Shown: positions 6,655-15,634 of the stretch, in pieces
Layout: the number at the start of each line of letters is the position of its first letter
Position numbering within the stretch: the first letter of the stretch is position 1
From: JBNKLG01 sp050292235
GTDB taxonomy: Bacteria > Pseudomonadota > Gammaproteobacteria > Chromatiales > Chromatiaceae
DNA: 16,421 nucleotides
Direction of reading: 5' to 3'
NCBI GenBank assembly: GCA_050292235.1
Contig: JBNKLG010000063.1
Coordinates: 1-16,421 of the forward strand
The notes under the pieces: generated by a model
The model's input: only the letters and a program-made list of their open reading frames with translations
Database searches by the model: none
Told to the model about the DNA's origin: nothing
Program-made: the position numbers and the translations under genes

Positions 6655-9600
6655 ATGCCAAAAAGAACAGACATCCAAACCATTCTCATCATCGGCGCTG
6701 GCCCCATCGTCATCGGTCAGGCCTGCGAGTTCGATTACTCCGGTGCCCAGGCCTGCAAGGCGTTGCGGGAAGAGGGCTACCGGGTGGTGCTAGTGAACTC
6801 CAACCCGGCCACCATCATGACCGACCCGGAGATCGCCGACGCCACCTATATCGAGCCGATCAACTGGCGCACCCTGGCGCGTATCATCGAACATGAGCGT
6901 CCCGATGTGCTGCTGCCAACCATGGGTGGTCAGACCGCGCTGAACTGCGCCCTGGATCTGGTGCGTGAAGGGGTGCTGGAACAATATGGCGTGGAGATGA
7001 TCGGCGCCAGTCGGGATGCCATCGACAAGGCCGAGGACCGCGACCAGTTCCGCAAGGCGATGACCAAGATCGGCCTGGATATGCCACGCTCGGCCATTGC
7101 CCACAGTCTGGAAGAGGCCCAGCAGGTGCAGGCCTCCATCGGCTATCCCACCATCATCCGGCCCTCCTTTACCCTGGGCGGCAGCGGTGGTGGCATCGCC
7201 TACAACCAGGAGGAGTTCGTCGAGATCTGCAAGCGCGGCCTGGATCTCTCGCCCACCAAGGAGCTGCTGATCGAGGAGTCGATCCTGGGTTGGAAAGAGT
7301 ATGAGATGGAGGTGGTGCGGGACCACAAGGACAACTGCATCATCATCTGCTCCATCGAAAATCTGGACCCCATGGGGGTGCATACCGGTGACTCCATCAC
7401 CGTGGCCCCGGCCCAGACCCTGACCGACAAGGAGTATCAGATCATGCGCGACGCCTCTTTGGCGGTGTTGCGTGAGATCGGGGTGGATACCGGCGGCTCC
7501 AATGTGCAGTTTGCCATCAATCCCGAAGACGGGCGCATGATCATCATCGAGATGAATCCCCGCGTCTCCCGCTCCTCGGCGCTGGCCTCCAAAGCGACCG
7601 GCTTCCCCATCGCCAAGGTGGCGGCCAAGCTGGCGGTGGGTTACACCCTGGATGAGTTGCAGAACGACATCACCGGCGGCGCGACCCCGGCCTCGTTCGA
7701 GCCCAGCATCGACTATGTGGTTACCAAGATCCCCCGCTTCGCCTTCGAGAAGTTCCCCCAGGCCGACGACCGTCTCACCACCCAGATGAAATCGGTGGGC
7801 GAGGTCATGGCCATCGGCCGCACCTTGCAGGAGTCGCTGCAAAAGGCGATCCGTGGGCTGGAGAACGGTCATGCCGGTCTGGATGAGATCCTGGACCTGA
7901 CACAGGAGGATGCCCGCGAGCGGGTGCGCCATGAACTGCGGATGCCGGGGCCGAACCGTCTCTTCTACCTGGCCGATGCCTTCCGTCTGGGTTGCACCCG
8001 GGAGGAGATCTTCGATATCTGCCACATCGATCCCTGGTTCCTGGCCCAGATTGAAGATCTGATCGCCACTGAGGCGGAGGTTCGCGGCCAGAGTCTGACC
8101 GATCTGGATGCCGATCAACTGCGGCAACTGAAGCGCAAGGGCTTCTCCGACCGGCGTCTGGCTCAGCTGATGCGGGTGCAGGAAGCCGCGGTGCGCGAGC
8201 GCCGTTGGTCACTCTCCGTGCGCCCGGTGTTCAAGCGGGTGGATACCTGTGCCGCCGAGTTTGCCACCAGCACCGCCTATCTCTACTCCACCTATGAGGA
8301 GGAGTGCGAGGCTGTCCCCACCAGCCGCGACAAGATCATGGTGCTGGGCGGTGGCCCCAACCGCATCGGTCAGGGGATTGAGTTCGATTACTGCTGCGTC
8401 CATGCGGCCCTGGCCATGCGCGAGGATGGCTACGAGACCATCATGGTCAACTGCAACCCGGAGACCGTCTCCACCGATTACGACACCTCCGATCGGCTCT
8501 ATTTCGAGCCGGTGACCCTGGAGGATGTGCTGGAGATCATCGCCAAAGAGCAGCCCAAGGGCGTCATCGTCCAGTACGGTGGCCAGACCCCGCTGAAGCT
8601 GGCCCGTGCGCTGGAGGCGTCTGGCGCCAACATCATCGGCACCTCACCGGATTCCATCGATGCTGCCGAGGATCGGGAACGGTTCCAGCAGATGGTGGAT
8701 AAGCTGGGGCTGATGCAGCCGCCCAACCGCATCGCCGTCGAGACCGAACAGGCAGTGATCCGGGCCGAAGAGATCGGCTATCCCCTGGTGGTGCGTCCCT
8801 CCTATGTGTTGGGTGGTCGCGCCATGGAGATCGTTTACGAAGAGAGTGATCTGCGGCGCTATATGAACGAGGCGGTGAGCGTCTCCAACGACTCACCGGT
8901 TCTGCTGGACCGATTCCTGGATGATGCCATCGAGGTCGATATCGATGCCATCTGCGATGGTGAGCAGGTGCTGATCGGCGGCATCATGGAACACATCGAA
9001 CGCGCCGGGGTGCACTCCGGTGATTCTGCCTGTTCGTTACCCCCCTATACCCTGAGCCCGGCGTTGCAGGATCGGATGCGGGAACAGATCCGCAAGATGG
9101 CCCTGGAACTGGGCGTGATCGGGCTGATGAACACCCAGTTCGCCATCAAGGGCGATGATATCTACCTGCTGGAGGTCAATCCCCGCGCCTCGCGCACCGT
9201 GCCCTTCGTCTCCAAAGCCATTGGCGTACCGCTGGCCAAGGTGGCCGCCCGCTGCATGGCCGGGCGCAGTCTGGCAGAGCAGGGCGTGGTGCGGGAGGTG
9301 ATTCCACGTCACTTCTCGGTCAAAGAGGCGGTCTTCCCCTTCATCAAATTCCCCGGCGTGGATACGGTGCTGGGGCCGGAGATGAAATCGACCGGCGAGG
9401 TGATGGGCATCAGCGACAGCTTTGGCGAGGCCTTTGCCAAGGCCGTCGAGGCCGTGGGCATCGATCTGCCCAAGGGCGGCAAGGCCCTGCTCAGCGTGCG
9501 CGATGCCGACAAAAGCCGGGCGGCCATGGTGGCCCGGGATCTCAGTGAACTGGGGTTCAAACTCTATGGCACCCATGGCACGGCGGATGCAATTCGCGAG

Positions 9601-9873
9601 GCCGGCCTGGAGTGCGAGGGCATCAATAAGGTGAATCAGGGCCGGCCCCATGTGGTGGATATGATCAAGAACGATGAGTTCAGCCTCATCATCAATACCA
9701 CCGAGGGCAAACAGGCGATCGCAGACTCTGCGGAGATTCGTCGCTCCGCCTTGCGCCACAAGGTCTACCACGCCACCACCATCTCCGGTGCCGAGGCGAC
9801 CTGCATGGCCATGCATCGGAAAGAGTCCACGGCAGTGCGTCGTTTGCAGGATCTTTCCCTTGAAAATCGCTGA
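6655..9873 (+). CDS. carB: Carbamoyl-phosphate synthase large subunit
   Basis: CarB makes carbamoyl phosphate from bicarbonate, CarA-derived ammonia and two ATP. It is full length: 1072 residues against 1073 in E. coli. The two homologous synthetase halves are clear: GAGPIVIGQACEFDYSGAQA at about 14-33 and GGGPNRIGQGIEFDYCCVHA at about 566-585, each followed by an ATP-grasp domain (RPSFTLGGSGGG; RPSYVLGGRAM) and metal-binding EMNPRVSRSSAL / EVNPRASRTVPF blocks. A C-terminal MGS-like allosteric domain spans about 942-1060, with T973, T976 (GTHGT) and K992 corresponding to the E. coli effector-binding T974, T977 and K993, so regulation by ornithine, UMP and IMP is plausible. The gene begins with ATG 18 bases after carA, with no strong ribosome site, suggesting coupled translation. 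Confidence 0.99.
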   Translation: MPKRTDIQTILIIGAGPIVIGQACEFDYSGAQACKALREEGYRVVLVNSNPATIMTDPEIADATYIEPINWRTLARIIEHERPDVLLPTMGGQTALNCALDLVREGVLEQYGVEMIGASRDAIDKAEDRDQFRKAMTKIGLDMPRSAIAHSLEEAQQVQASIGYPTIIRPSFTLGGSGGGIAYNQEEFVEICKRGLDLSPTKELLIEESILGWKEYEMEVVRDHKDNCIIICSIENLDPMGVHTGDSITVAPAQTLTDKEYQIMRDASLAVLREIGVDTGGSNVQFAINPEDGRMIIIEMNPRVSRSSALASKATGFPIAKVAAKLAVGYTLDELQNDITGGATPASFEPSIDYVVTKIPRFAFEKFPQADDRLTTQMKSVGEVMAIGRTLQESLQKAIRGLENGHAGLDEILDLTQEDARERVRHELRMPGPNRLFYLADAFRLGCTREEIFDICHIDPWFLAQIEDLIATEAEVRGQSLTDLDADQLRQLKRKGFSDRRLAQLMRVQEAAVRERRWSLSVRPVFKRVDTCAAEFATSTAYLYSTYEEECEAVPTSRDKIMVLGGGPNRIGQGIEFDYCCVHAALAMREDGYETIMVNCNPETVSTDYDTSDRLYFEPVTLEDVLEIIAKEQPKGVIVQYGGQTPLKLARALEASGANIIGTSPDSIDAAEDRERFQQMVDKLGLMQPPNRIAVETEQAVIRAEEIGYPLVVRPSYVLGGRAMEIVYEESDLRRYMNEAVSVSNDSPVLLDRFLDDAIEVDIDAICDGEQVLIGGIMEHIERAGVHSGDSACSLPPYTLSPALQDRMREQIRKMALELGVIGLMNTQFAIKGDDIYLLEVNPRASRTVPFVSKAIGVPLAKVAARCMAGRSLAEQGVVREVIPRHFSVKEAVFPFIKFPGVDTVLGPEMKSTGEVMGISDSFGEAFAKAVEAVGIDLPKGGKALLSVRDADKSRAAMVARDLSELGFKLYGTHGTADAIREAGLECEGINKVNQGRPHVVDMIKNDEFSLIINTTEGKQAIADSAEIRRSALRHKVYHATTISGAEATCMAMHRKESTAVRRLQDLSLENR

Positions 9874-9928
9874 AAAGCCCCTATCTCTGACTGTTCATTG
9901 AAAAAAGATGTAACTGAGGATTCCCTGG

Positions 9929-10405
9929 ATGACTAAGGTGCCCTTAACTCTGCGTGGTGCAGAAAAGCTGCGTGAAGAACTGAATGAACTCAAGACCGTG
10001 GCCCGACCCCGCGTCATTCAGGATATTGCCGAGGCACGGGAACACGGTGATCTCAAGGAGAATGCCGAATACCACGCCGCCCGTGAGCAGCAGGGCTTTA
10101 TCGAAGGCCGCATCCAGGATATCGAGGGCAAGCTCTCCAATGCCCAGATCATCGATGTGAAGTCGCTGAATGCGGGTGGCAAGGTGGTGTTTGGCGCCAC
10201 CGTGGACGTGGAGGATCTGGAGAGTGGCGAATCCCACACCTACCAGATCGTGGGTGAAGATGAGGCTGATATCAAGGCGGGCCTCATCTCTATCAGTTCT
10301 CCGGTTGCCAGAGCCCTGATCGGCAAACAAGAAGGCGACGAGGTTTTGCTCCGTGCGCCAGGTGGTGACCGGGAACTGGAAATCATCGAAGTACGTTACG
10401 AATAG
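9929..10405 (+). CDS. greA: Transcription elongation factor GreA
   Basis: GreA inserts its coiled-coil into the RNA polymerase secondary channel and stimulates cleavage of backtracked RNA. At 158 residues it is the same length as E. coli GreA. The N-terminal coiled-coil (about 1-75) carries the tip residues D41 and E44 in HGDLKENAEYHAAREQQ, and the C-terminal FKBP-like domain (about 80-158) has NAGGKVVFGATV and ISSPVARALIGKQEGDEV. The start ATG follows GAGG at a nine-base spacing. It lies 55 bases after carB with no terminator visible between them, so it is probably at least partly transcribed with carAB, an order common in Pseudomonas and Chromatiales relatives. Confidence 0.98.
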   Translation: MTKVPLTLRGAEKLREELNELKTVARPRVIQDIAEAREHGDLKENAEYHAAREQQGFIEGRIQDIEGKLSNAQIIDVKSLNAGGKVVFGATVDVEDLESGESHTYQIVGEDEADIKAGLISISSPVARALIGKQEGDEVLLRAPGGDRELEIIEVRYE

Positions 10406-10437
10406 GTTTCGATGCTCAGCCCGGCCCCTGGGCAAAG

Positions 10438-10743
10438 TCAGGGTAGTTCAATCCGTGGTTTTTGCAGATTGCGCCGAAAGAAGATGGCCACATGGCCGAT
10501 GCGGTGGATGAATTCGGCCTGACAGGCCTTGGCAATGGTCGCGATCATCGTGTCCCGCTCTTCACGTTCTCCCGCATTGACCTTGACCTTGATGAGCTCG
10601 TGGTGCTCCAGCGCCAGATTGATCTCATTCAGTACTGCCTCGCTGAGGCCATGCTGGCCAATGAGTACGACGGGTTTGAGGTGATGGGCCTGAGCCTTGA
10701 GGGCACGTTTCTGGGGTTCGGTAAGGGAAATAGAGGGAGACAT
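10438..10743 (-). CDS. yhbY: YhbY family RNA-binding protein (CRM domain)
   Basis: YhbY is a small CRS1-YhbY (CRM) domain protein that binds pre-50S ribosomal particles. Starting at 10743 the product is 101 residues (E. coli 97): LTEPQKRALKAQAHHLKPVVLIGQHGLSEAV followed by EHHELIKVKV, with the GxxG loop G29-Q-H-G32 and a C-terminal strand VAIFFRRN. The start is uncertain: ATG at 10743 (GAG a few bases upstream) and ATG at 10752 are both possible, while the longer upstream frame to 10845 would intrude on rlmE and lacks family similarity. It is convergent with greA and divergent from rlmE, the same orientation as in E. coli, so it and rlmE share the promoter gap 10744-10798. Confidence 0.95.
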   Translation of the reverse strand: MSPSISLTEPQKRALKAQAHHLKPVVLIGQHGLSEAVLNEINLALEHHELIKVKVNAGEREERDTMIATIAKACQAEFIHRIGHVAIFFRRNLQKPRIELP

Positions 10744-10798
10744 GGTGCTCATCGGTTGGCGAGTTAAAGATTGAGCGATTCTACGTGGAACCGTGCAG

Positions 10799-11422
10799 AT
10801 GGCAAAGACAGGCAGCAGTAAACGTTGGCTCAAGCGGCATTTCAACGACCCCTATGTGCAACGGGCACAGCGGGAGGGGTATCGCTCGCGGGCGGCCTTC
10901 AAGCTGTTGGAAATTCAGGAGAAGGATCGACTGATCAGACCCGGCATGTGCCTGGTGGACCTGGGTGCGGCCCCCGGGGGCTGGAGCCAGGTGGCCGCCC
11001 GGCTGGTAGGGTTGAAGGGGATGGTGGTGGCCATGGATGTGCTGCCCATGGACAGCATGGCCGGGGTGAGCTTTGTCCAGGGGGATTTTCGCGAGGATGC
11101 GGTGCTGGCCGAACTGGATAATCTCCTTGGAGATTCTGTGGTAGATCTTGTGATTTCCGATATGCTGCCCAATGTTACCGGGGTGGCAGCAGTGGATCAG
11201 CCCCGATCCATCTATCTGTGTGAGCTGGCCCTGGAGTTTGCCCGAGACCGCCTGAAACCTGGCGGTGCCTTTTTGGTCAAAATCCTCCAGGGTGAGGGAT
11301 TCGATCCCTATTTGCAGTCGATGCGGGCACTTTTTACCAGGGTGGTGACCCGTAAGCCTGCGGCCTCACGGGGGATCAGTCGGGAGGTCTATCTGTTGGG
11401 GCAGGGCAAAAAAACCAGCTAG
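10799..11422 (+). CDS. rlmE: 23S rRNA (uridine-2'-O) methyltransferase RlmE (FtsJ/RrmJ)
   Basis: RlmE uses S-adenosylmethionine to methylate the 2'-OH of U2552 in 23S rRNA within the 50S subunit, a late assembly step. The 207 residues (E. coli 209) contain the SAM-binding VDLGAAPGGWSQ (about 53-64) and the K-D-K-E catalytic tetrad: K35 in RAAFKL, D121 in ISDMLPN, K161 in FLVKILQGEGFD and E196 in SREVYLL, each three less than in E. coli. I use ATG 10799, with GGAA eight bases upstream, rather than the GTG two codons earlier. ftsH follows after 81 bases, as in other Gammaproteobacteria. Confidence 0.97.
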   Translation: MAKTGSSKRWLKRHFNDPYVQRAQREGYRSRAAFKLLEIQEKDRLIRPGMCLVDLGAAPGGWSQVAARLVGLKGMVVAMDVLPMDSMAGVSFVQGDFREDAVLAELDNLLGDSVVDLVISDMLPNVTGVAAVDQPRSIYLCELALEFARDRLKPGGAFLVKILQGEGFDPYLQSMRALFTRVVTRKPAASRGISREVYLLGQGKKTS

Positions 11423-11460
11423 ACAAAGGCGTTAAATTCGGCGACCTTCTAGCGTGGTAG

Positions 11461-11466
11461 TATAAT
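11461..11466 (+). promoter_or_regulatory. Candidate -10 element (TATAAT) upstream of ftsH
   Basis: A perfect TATAAT lies in the 81-base gap between rlmE and ftsH, 37 bases before the ftsH start. The best -35 at 17-18 base spacing is poor (TTCGGC near 11437). It may give ftsH-folP-glmM their own promoter. I see no heat-shock type CTTGAA/CCCCAT pair in the gap, although ftsH is heat-inducible in E. coli. Confidence 0.45.
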
Positions 11467-11503
11467 CGGTAACTTTGACGCAACCAGCCGTGAGGGCAGG
11501 GTT

Positions 11504-13441
11504 TTGAGCGATTTGGCAAAAAATATCATTCTTTGGATCGTCATCGCCGTGGTGCTGATGTCGGTTTTCAATAACTTTTCATCTCAGTCATCCCGTACGC
11601 AAAAGGTGTCCTATTCGCAGTTCCTGCAAGAGGTGAAGCAGGGAACGGTGAAAAAGGTGGAGTTGCAGGGCAATGACATCCTCGCCTTCACCGAGGGCGG
11701 CGCCAGTTTCAACACCTATAACCCCGATGACAGGGGGCTGGTTGGTGATCTGCTCAATGCCGGGGTGGAGATCAAAACCGGCCCGCCGGAGGAGCGCAGC
11801 TTCCTGGCTTCACTCTTCATCAACTGGTTCCCGCTGTTCATCTTCATTGGCCTCTGGATCTTCTTCATGCGTCAGATGCAGGGCGGTGGCGGTGGCCGGG
11901 GTGCCATGTCTTTCGGCAAGAGCCGTGCCCGTATGTTGTCCGAGGACCAGGTCAAGGTCACCTTCAGCGATGTCGCCGGGGTAGAGGAGGCCAAGGAGGA
12001 TGTCTCCGAGATGGTCGAGTTTCTCAAGGATCCCTCCAAGTTTCAGAAACTGGGTGGCAAGATTCCCCGTGGTGCCCTCATGGTGGGCTCCCCCGGTACG
12101 GGTAAGACCCTGCTGGCCCGAGCCATTGCCGGTGAGGCCAAGGTGCCTTTCTTCAGCATCTCCGGTTCGGACTTTGTGGAGATGTTCGTGGGGGTCGGCG
12201 CCTCGCGGGTGCGCGACATGTTCGAGCAGGCGAAGAAGCACGCCCCCTGTATCATCTTCATCGATGAGATCGATGCCGTGGGACGCCACCGTGGTGCAGG
12301 TCTCGGCGGTGGTCACGACGAGCGCGAACAGACCCTGAACCAGTTGCTGGTGGAGATGGATGGTTTCGAAGGCAACGAGGGTGTCATCGTCATTGCGGCC
12401 ACCAACCGTCCCGACGTGCTGGATCCCGCCCTGTTGCGTCCTGGCCGTTTCGATCGTCAGGTGGTGGTGCCGCTGCCCGATGTGCGCGGACGCGAGAAGA
12501 TTCTCAAGGTACACATGCGCAAGGTACCCATTGCTGATGACGTGAAGCCTTCGCTCATCGCCCGCGGTTCACCGGGTTTTTCCGGTGCCGATCTGGCCAA
12601 TCTGGTCAACGAGGCCGCACTCTTTGCCGCCCGTGGTGATAAACACATGGTCTCGATGCAGGATTTCGAACGGGCCAAGGACAAGATCATGATGGGCACC
12701 GAACGGCGCTCCATGGTGATGTCTGAGGCCGAAAAGAAGATGACGGCCTACCACGAGGCCGGCCATGCCATCGTTGGCCGCTTGGTGCCCGAACATGATC
12801 CGGTACACAAGGTCACCATCATTCCCCGTGGACGTGCTTTGGGCGTGACCATGTATCTGCCTGAGGAGGATCGTTACTCCGAGAGCAAGTTGCGGTTGGA
12901 AAGCCGCATCTCCAGCACCTTTGGTGGGCGTATTGCGGAAGAGCTGATCTTCGGTGCCGACCATGTGAGCACCGGTGCTACCAGTGACATTCAGCATGCC
13001 ACCAACATCGCCCGGAATATGGTCACCAAGTGGGGGTTGTCCGAAAAACTGGGTCCGCTGCTCTATGCCGAAGATGAAGAAGAGGTCTTTTTGGGTCGTT
13101 CAGTGACCCAGCACAAGAACGTTTCCGATGAGACGGCCCGTATCATCGATGAGGAGATCCGCGCTTTCATCGATCACAACTATGACCGGGCGAAAGATAT
13201 CCTGGTGGCACATATGGACAAGCTGCATGCCATGGCCGATGCCCTGATCAAATACGAGACCATCGACAGCGATCAGATTGATGACATCATGTCTGGCCGC
13301 GATCCCCGTCCACCGGCGGACTGGGACGATGAGGCTGGCAATGGCAAGGCCCGTCGTGACAACGAAGAGAAAGCCGCCAGCGATGAGGAACCCAAGGATA
13401 GCGGTGATACCTCCATCGGTGGACCCGTCAATCAGCATTGA
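11504..13441 (+). CDS. ftsH: ATP-dependent zinc metalloprotease FtsH
   Basis: FtsH is the hexameric inner-membrane AAA+ protease that degrades misfolded membrane proteins and regulators such as LpxC. The 645 residues show: membrane helix 1 at about 6-22, periplasmic domain about 25-100, membrane helix 2 at about 103-123, AAA+ domain about 150-400 with Walker A GSPGTGKT (195-202), Walker B IIFIDEID (D254/E255) and the second-region-of-homology ATNRPDVLDPALLRPGRFDRQ (299-319), then the peptidase with HEAGH (417-421) and third zinc ligand D495, all at E. coli numbering. The tail after about 605 is acidic and low-complexity. Walker A has Ser196 where Pro is usual. The start is TTG at 11504 with GAGGG seven bases upstream; no in-frame ATG precedes the first helix. 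Its stop overlaps the folP start (TTGA). Confidence 0.98.
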   Translation: MSDLAKNIILWIVIAVVLMSVFNNFSSQSSRTQKVSYSQFLQEVKQGTVKKVELQGNDILAFTEGGASFNTYNPDDRGLVGDLLNAGVEIKTGPPEERSFLASLFINWFPLFIFIGLWIFFMRQMQGGGGGRGAMSFGKSRARMLSEDQVKVTFSDVAGVEEAKEDVSEMVEFLKDPSKFQKLGGKIPRGALMVGSPGTGKTLLARAIAGEAKVPFFSISGSDFVEMFVGVGASRVRDMFEQAKKHAPCIIFIDEIDAVGRHRGAGLGGGHDEREQTLNQLLVEMDGFEGNEGVIVIAATNRPDVLDPALLRPGRFDRQVVVPLPDVRGREKILKVHMRKVPIADDVKPSLIARGSPGFSGADLANLVNEAALFAARGDKHMVSMQDFERAKDKIMMGTERRSMVMSEAEKKMTAYHEAGHAIVGRLVPEHDPVHKVTIIPRGRALGVTMYLPEEDRYSESKLRLESRISSTFGGRIAEELIFGADHVSTGATSDIQHATNIARNMVTKWGLSEKLGPLLYAEDEEEVFLGRSVTQHKNVSDETARIIDEEIRAFIDHNYDRAKDILVAHMDKLHAMADALIKYETIDSDQIDDIMSGRDPRPPADWDDEAGNGKARRDNEEKAASDEEPKDSGDTSIGGPVNQH

Positions 13442-14301
13442 TTAACGGACTGAATTGCCGGGGGCGCCCTTTGGATGTGGGGCGACCTCTGGTGATGGGC
13501 ATCCTCAACGTCACCCCGGACTCCTTTTCCGATGGCGGTTGTTTTCTTTCGCTCGAGCAGGCCCTGACCCAGGCCCGGCGCATGGCAGCCGACGGCGCCG
13601 ATCTGCTCGATATCGGCGGTGAGTCCACCCGACCTGGTGCCGCTGAGGTGTCGGTGCAGCAGGAACTGGATCGCGTCATTCCCCTGATTGAGACGCTCTC
13701 TGCCGAATTGCCGATTCCCCTCTCTGTCGATACCAGCAAGCCCGAGGTGATGCTGGCGGCCGTGGCAGCGGGTGCCGGCTTGATCAATGATGTCTACGCC
13801 CTGCGCCGCCCCGGTGCCCTGCAAGTGGCAGCAGCGCTGGATGTCCCGGTTTGCCTCATGCACATGCAGGGCGAGCCCCGGACCATGCAGGCAGATCCCA
13901 GCTATGAGGATGTTCTGGCAGAGGTCAGCGTTTTTTTTCGCCAGCGAATGGCAGATTGTGAAGAGGCGGGTATCCCGGCAGAGCGAATCGTGCTGGACCC
14001 GGGGTTTGGCTTTGGTAAGACCTTGGCGCATAACCTGAGCCTGTTACAGGGTTTGAATCGCTTTGTCGCATTGGGCCGACCCTTGCTGGTGGGTCTGTCA
14101 CGCAAGTCCATGATCGGTGCCTTGCTGGGCGATGTCCCGGTCCCCGAGCGGCTGATTGGCAGTGTCAGTGCGGCACTTTTGGCCTGGCAACAGGGGGCCA
14201 GTTTCTTTCGGGTGCATGATGTGAAAGAGACGGTACAGGCATTTCGTCTTGCTCAGGCCGTAGCAGGTTTTCAGGATTTAGATAATGAACATGTCGCGTA
14301 A
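13438..14301 (+). CDS. folP: Dihydropteroate synthase
   Basis: FolP condenses p-aminobenzoate with dihydropterin pyrophosphate in folate synthesis and is the sulfonamide target. The 287-residue TIM barrel carries all signature loops: MGILNVTPDSFSDGG (about 20-34), DIGGESTRPGA (about 59-69), SVDTSKPEV (about 98-106), CLMHMQGEP, DPGFGFGK, LVGLSRKSMIG and the final RVHDVKET. The reading frame begins at TTG 13438, which overlaps the ftsH stop as TTGA; the 19 residues before MGILNV match the length in E. coli, supporting this start. Its end overlaps glmM by 17 bases, so ftsH-folP-glmM are tightly coupled, as known in Gammaproteobacteria. Confidence 0.97.
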   Translation: MINGLNCRGRPLDVGRPLVMGILNVTPDSFSDGGCFLSLEQALTQARRMAADGADLLDIGGESTRPGAAEVSVQQELDRVIPLIETLSAELPIPLSVDTSKPEVMLAAVAAGAGLINDVYALRRPGALQVAAALDVPVCLMHMQGEPRTMQADPSYEDVLAEVSVFFRQRMADCEEAGIPAERIVLDPGFGFGKTLAHNLSLLQGLNRFVALGRPLLVGLSRKSMIGALLGDVPVPERLIGSVSAALLAWQQGASFFRVHDVKETVQAFRLAQAVAGFQDLDNEHVA

Positions 14302-15631
14302 ATACTTTGGCACCGATGGCATCCGCGGCCACGTGGGTGATGACCGGATCAATCCCGAGTTTATCCTGCGCCTGGGATGGGCTGCAGGCCGGGTTTTGAG
14401 CCAAGGGATAGACGGCAAGATTTTGATTGGAAAGGATACCCGTATCTCCGGTTACATGTTCGAATCGGCGCTGGAGGCGGGCCTGGCTGCCGCCGGGGTC
14501 AATACCCATCTGCTCGGCCCCATGCCGACGCCAGGCGTGGCCTACCTGACCCGCACCTTCCATGCCCAGGCGGGTATCGTCATCAGCGCCTCCCACAACC
14601 CCCATCACGACAATGGCATTAAATTCTTCTCCGCCACCGGTTCAAAACTGTCGGATGAGATGGAACTGGCCATCGAAGCCGAGCTGGACAAACCGTTGAA
14701 AACTGTGGATTCCCAGCGTCTTGGCAAGGCCTATCGCATCACGGATGCCGCTGGCCGCTATATCGAATTCTGCAAAAGCACCGTCCCCATGGCCACCAAC
14801 TTCAAAGGGATGAAGATCGTACTGGATTGCGCCAATGGGGCCGCCTACGATATTGCTCCCCACGTCTTTACCGAAATGGGGGCCGAGGTCAGCTGTATCG
14901 GTGATAAGCCCAATGGCATCAACATCAACGATGGTGTCGGCTCCACTCATCTGGAACCCCTGCGTGTGGCGGTGTTGAAACAAGGGGCCGATCTGGGGAT
15001 CGCCTTCGATGGGGATGCCGACCGCGTGCTGATGGTCGATGCCAGTGGCCGCGTGGTGGATGGAGATCAGCTGCTCTACATCATCGCCTGTGCCCGGCAG
15101 GCCCGCAATCGGTTGCAGGGCCCTGTGGTGGGTACCCTCATGACCAACCTCGGTCTGGAACATGCACTGATCAAGCAAGGCATCAGCTTGGAACGGGTGG
15201 GCGTGGGTGACCGCTATATCATGGAACGTCTCACTGCCAATGATGGGACCCTGGGCGGCGAGCCCTCGGGGCACATCATCTGCCTCGATCGCACCACCAC
15301 AGGCGACGGTATTGTCTCTGCCTTGCAGGTGCTGGATGCCATGCGCCAGACGGGCATGGATCTGTCCGAGTTTCTGGCCCCTTTGCGCTTATATCCACAA
15401 CGCCTGGTGAATGTCCGCCTGAAATCCAGAGAAGGCATTCTGGATCATCCGCGGGTGACAGCAGCCGTAGCCGATGCCGAAAAGGCGCTGGGTAACAGTG
15501 GCCGCATCCTGTTGCGTCTGTCTGGCACCGAGCCCCTGGTGCGCGTCATGGTCGAGGGCAGGGAAGAGGAGCAGGTCCTGGCTTTGGCAGAACGTTTGGG
15601 GGATGAGGTCAGGGCTGTGGGCGGTTGTTAG
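14285..15631 (+). CDS. glmM: Phosphoglucosamine mutase
   Basis: GlmM converts glucosamine-6-phosphate to glucosamine-1-phosphate on the route to UDP-N-acetylglucosamine for peptidoglycan and lipopolysaccharide. The 448-residue product contains KYFGTDGIRG at the start, the phosphoserine loop ISASHNP (S103, equivalent to S102 in E. coli), the magnesium-binding DGDADR (D242, D244, D246), the sugar-binding GGEPSGHI (about 325-332) and the phosphate-binding RLSGTEPLVRVMVEG near the C-terminus. ATG 14285 follows AGGA at eight bases; the ATG two codons later is an alternative. It is the last gene of the ftsH-folP-glmM run; the usual following tpiA or secG is not present. Confidence 0.98.
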   Translation: MNMSRKYFGTDGIRGHVGDDRINPEFILRLGWAAGRVLSQGIDGKILIGKDTRISGYMFESALEAGLAAAGVNTHLLGPMPTPGVAYLTRTFHAQAGIVISASHNPHHDNGIKFFSATGSKLSDEMELAIEAELDKPLKTVDSQRLGKAYRITDAAGRYIEFCKSTVPMATNFKGMKIVLDCANGAAYDIAPHVFTEMGAEVSCIGDKPNGININDGVGSTHLEPLRVAVLKQGADLGIAFDGDADRVLMVDASGRVVDGDQLLYIIACARQARNRLQGPVVGTLMTNLGLEHALIKQGISLERVGVGDRYIMERLTANDGTLGGEPSGHIICLDRTTTGDGIVSALQVLDAMRQTGMDLSEFLAPLRLYPQRLVNVRLKSREGILDHPRVTAAVADAEKALGNSGRILLRLSGTEPLVRVMVEGREEEQVLALAERLGDEVRAVGGC

Positions 15632-15634
15632 TGC

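Noticed and set aside
5542..6678. 378-residue open frame antisense to carA
   Set aside because: It is an antisense shadow of a fully supported gene; the translation is low in recognisable motifs and arises from codon bias on the carA strand.
6790..8127. 445-residue open frame antisense to carB, and a similar one at 9037-9816
   Set aside because: Both mirror the strongly conserved carB coding sequence; their Gly/Asp/His-rich compositions are typical of antisense frames in GC-rich genes.
10414..10437. Possible terminator between convergent greA and yhbY
   Set aside because: Only a four-base-pair GCCC/GGGC stem is present, with no T-run on either strand.
10744..10845. Extended N-terminus of YhbY
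   Set aside because: The extension has no family similarity, and it would overlap the beginning of rlmE on the other strand.
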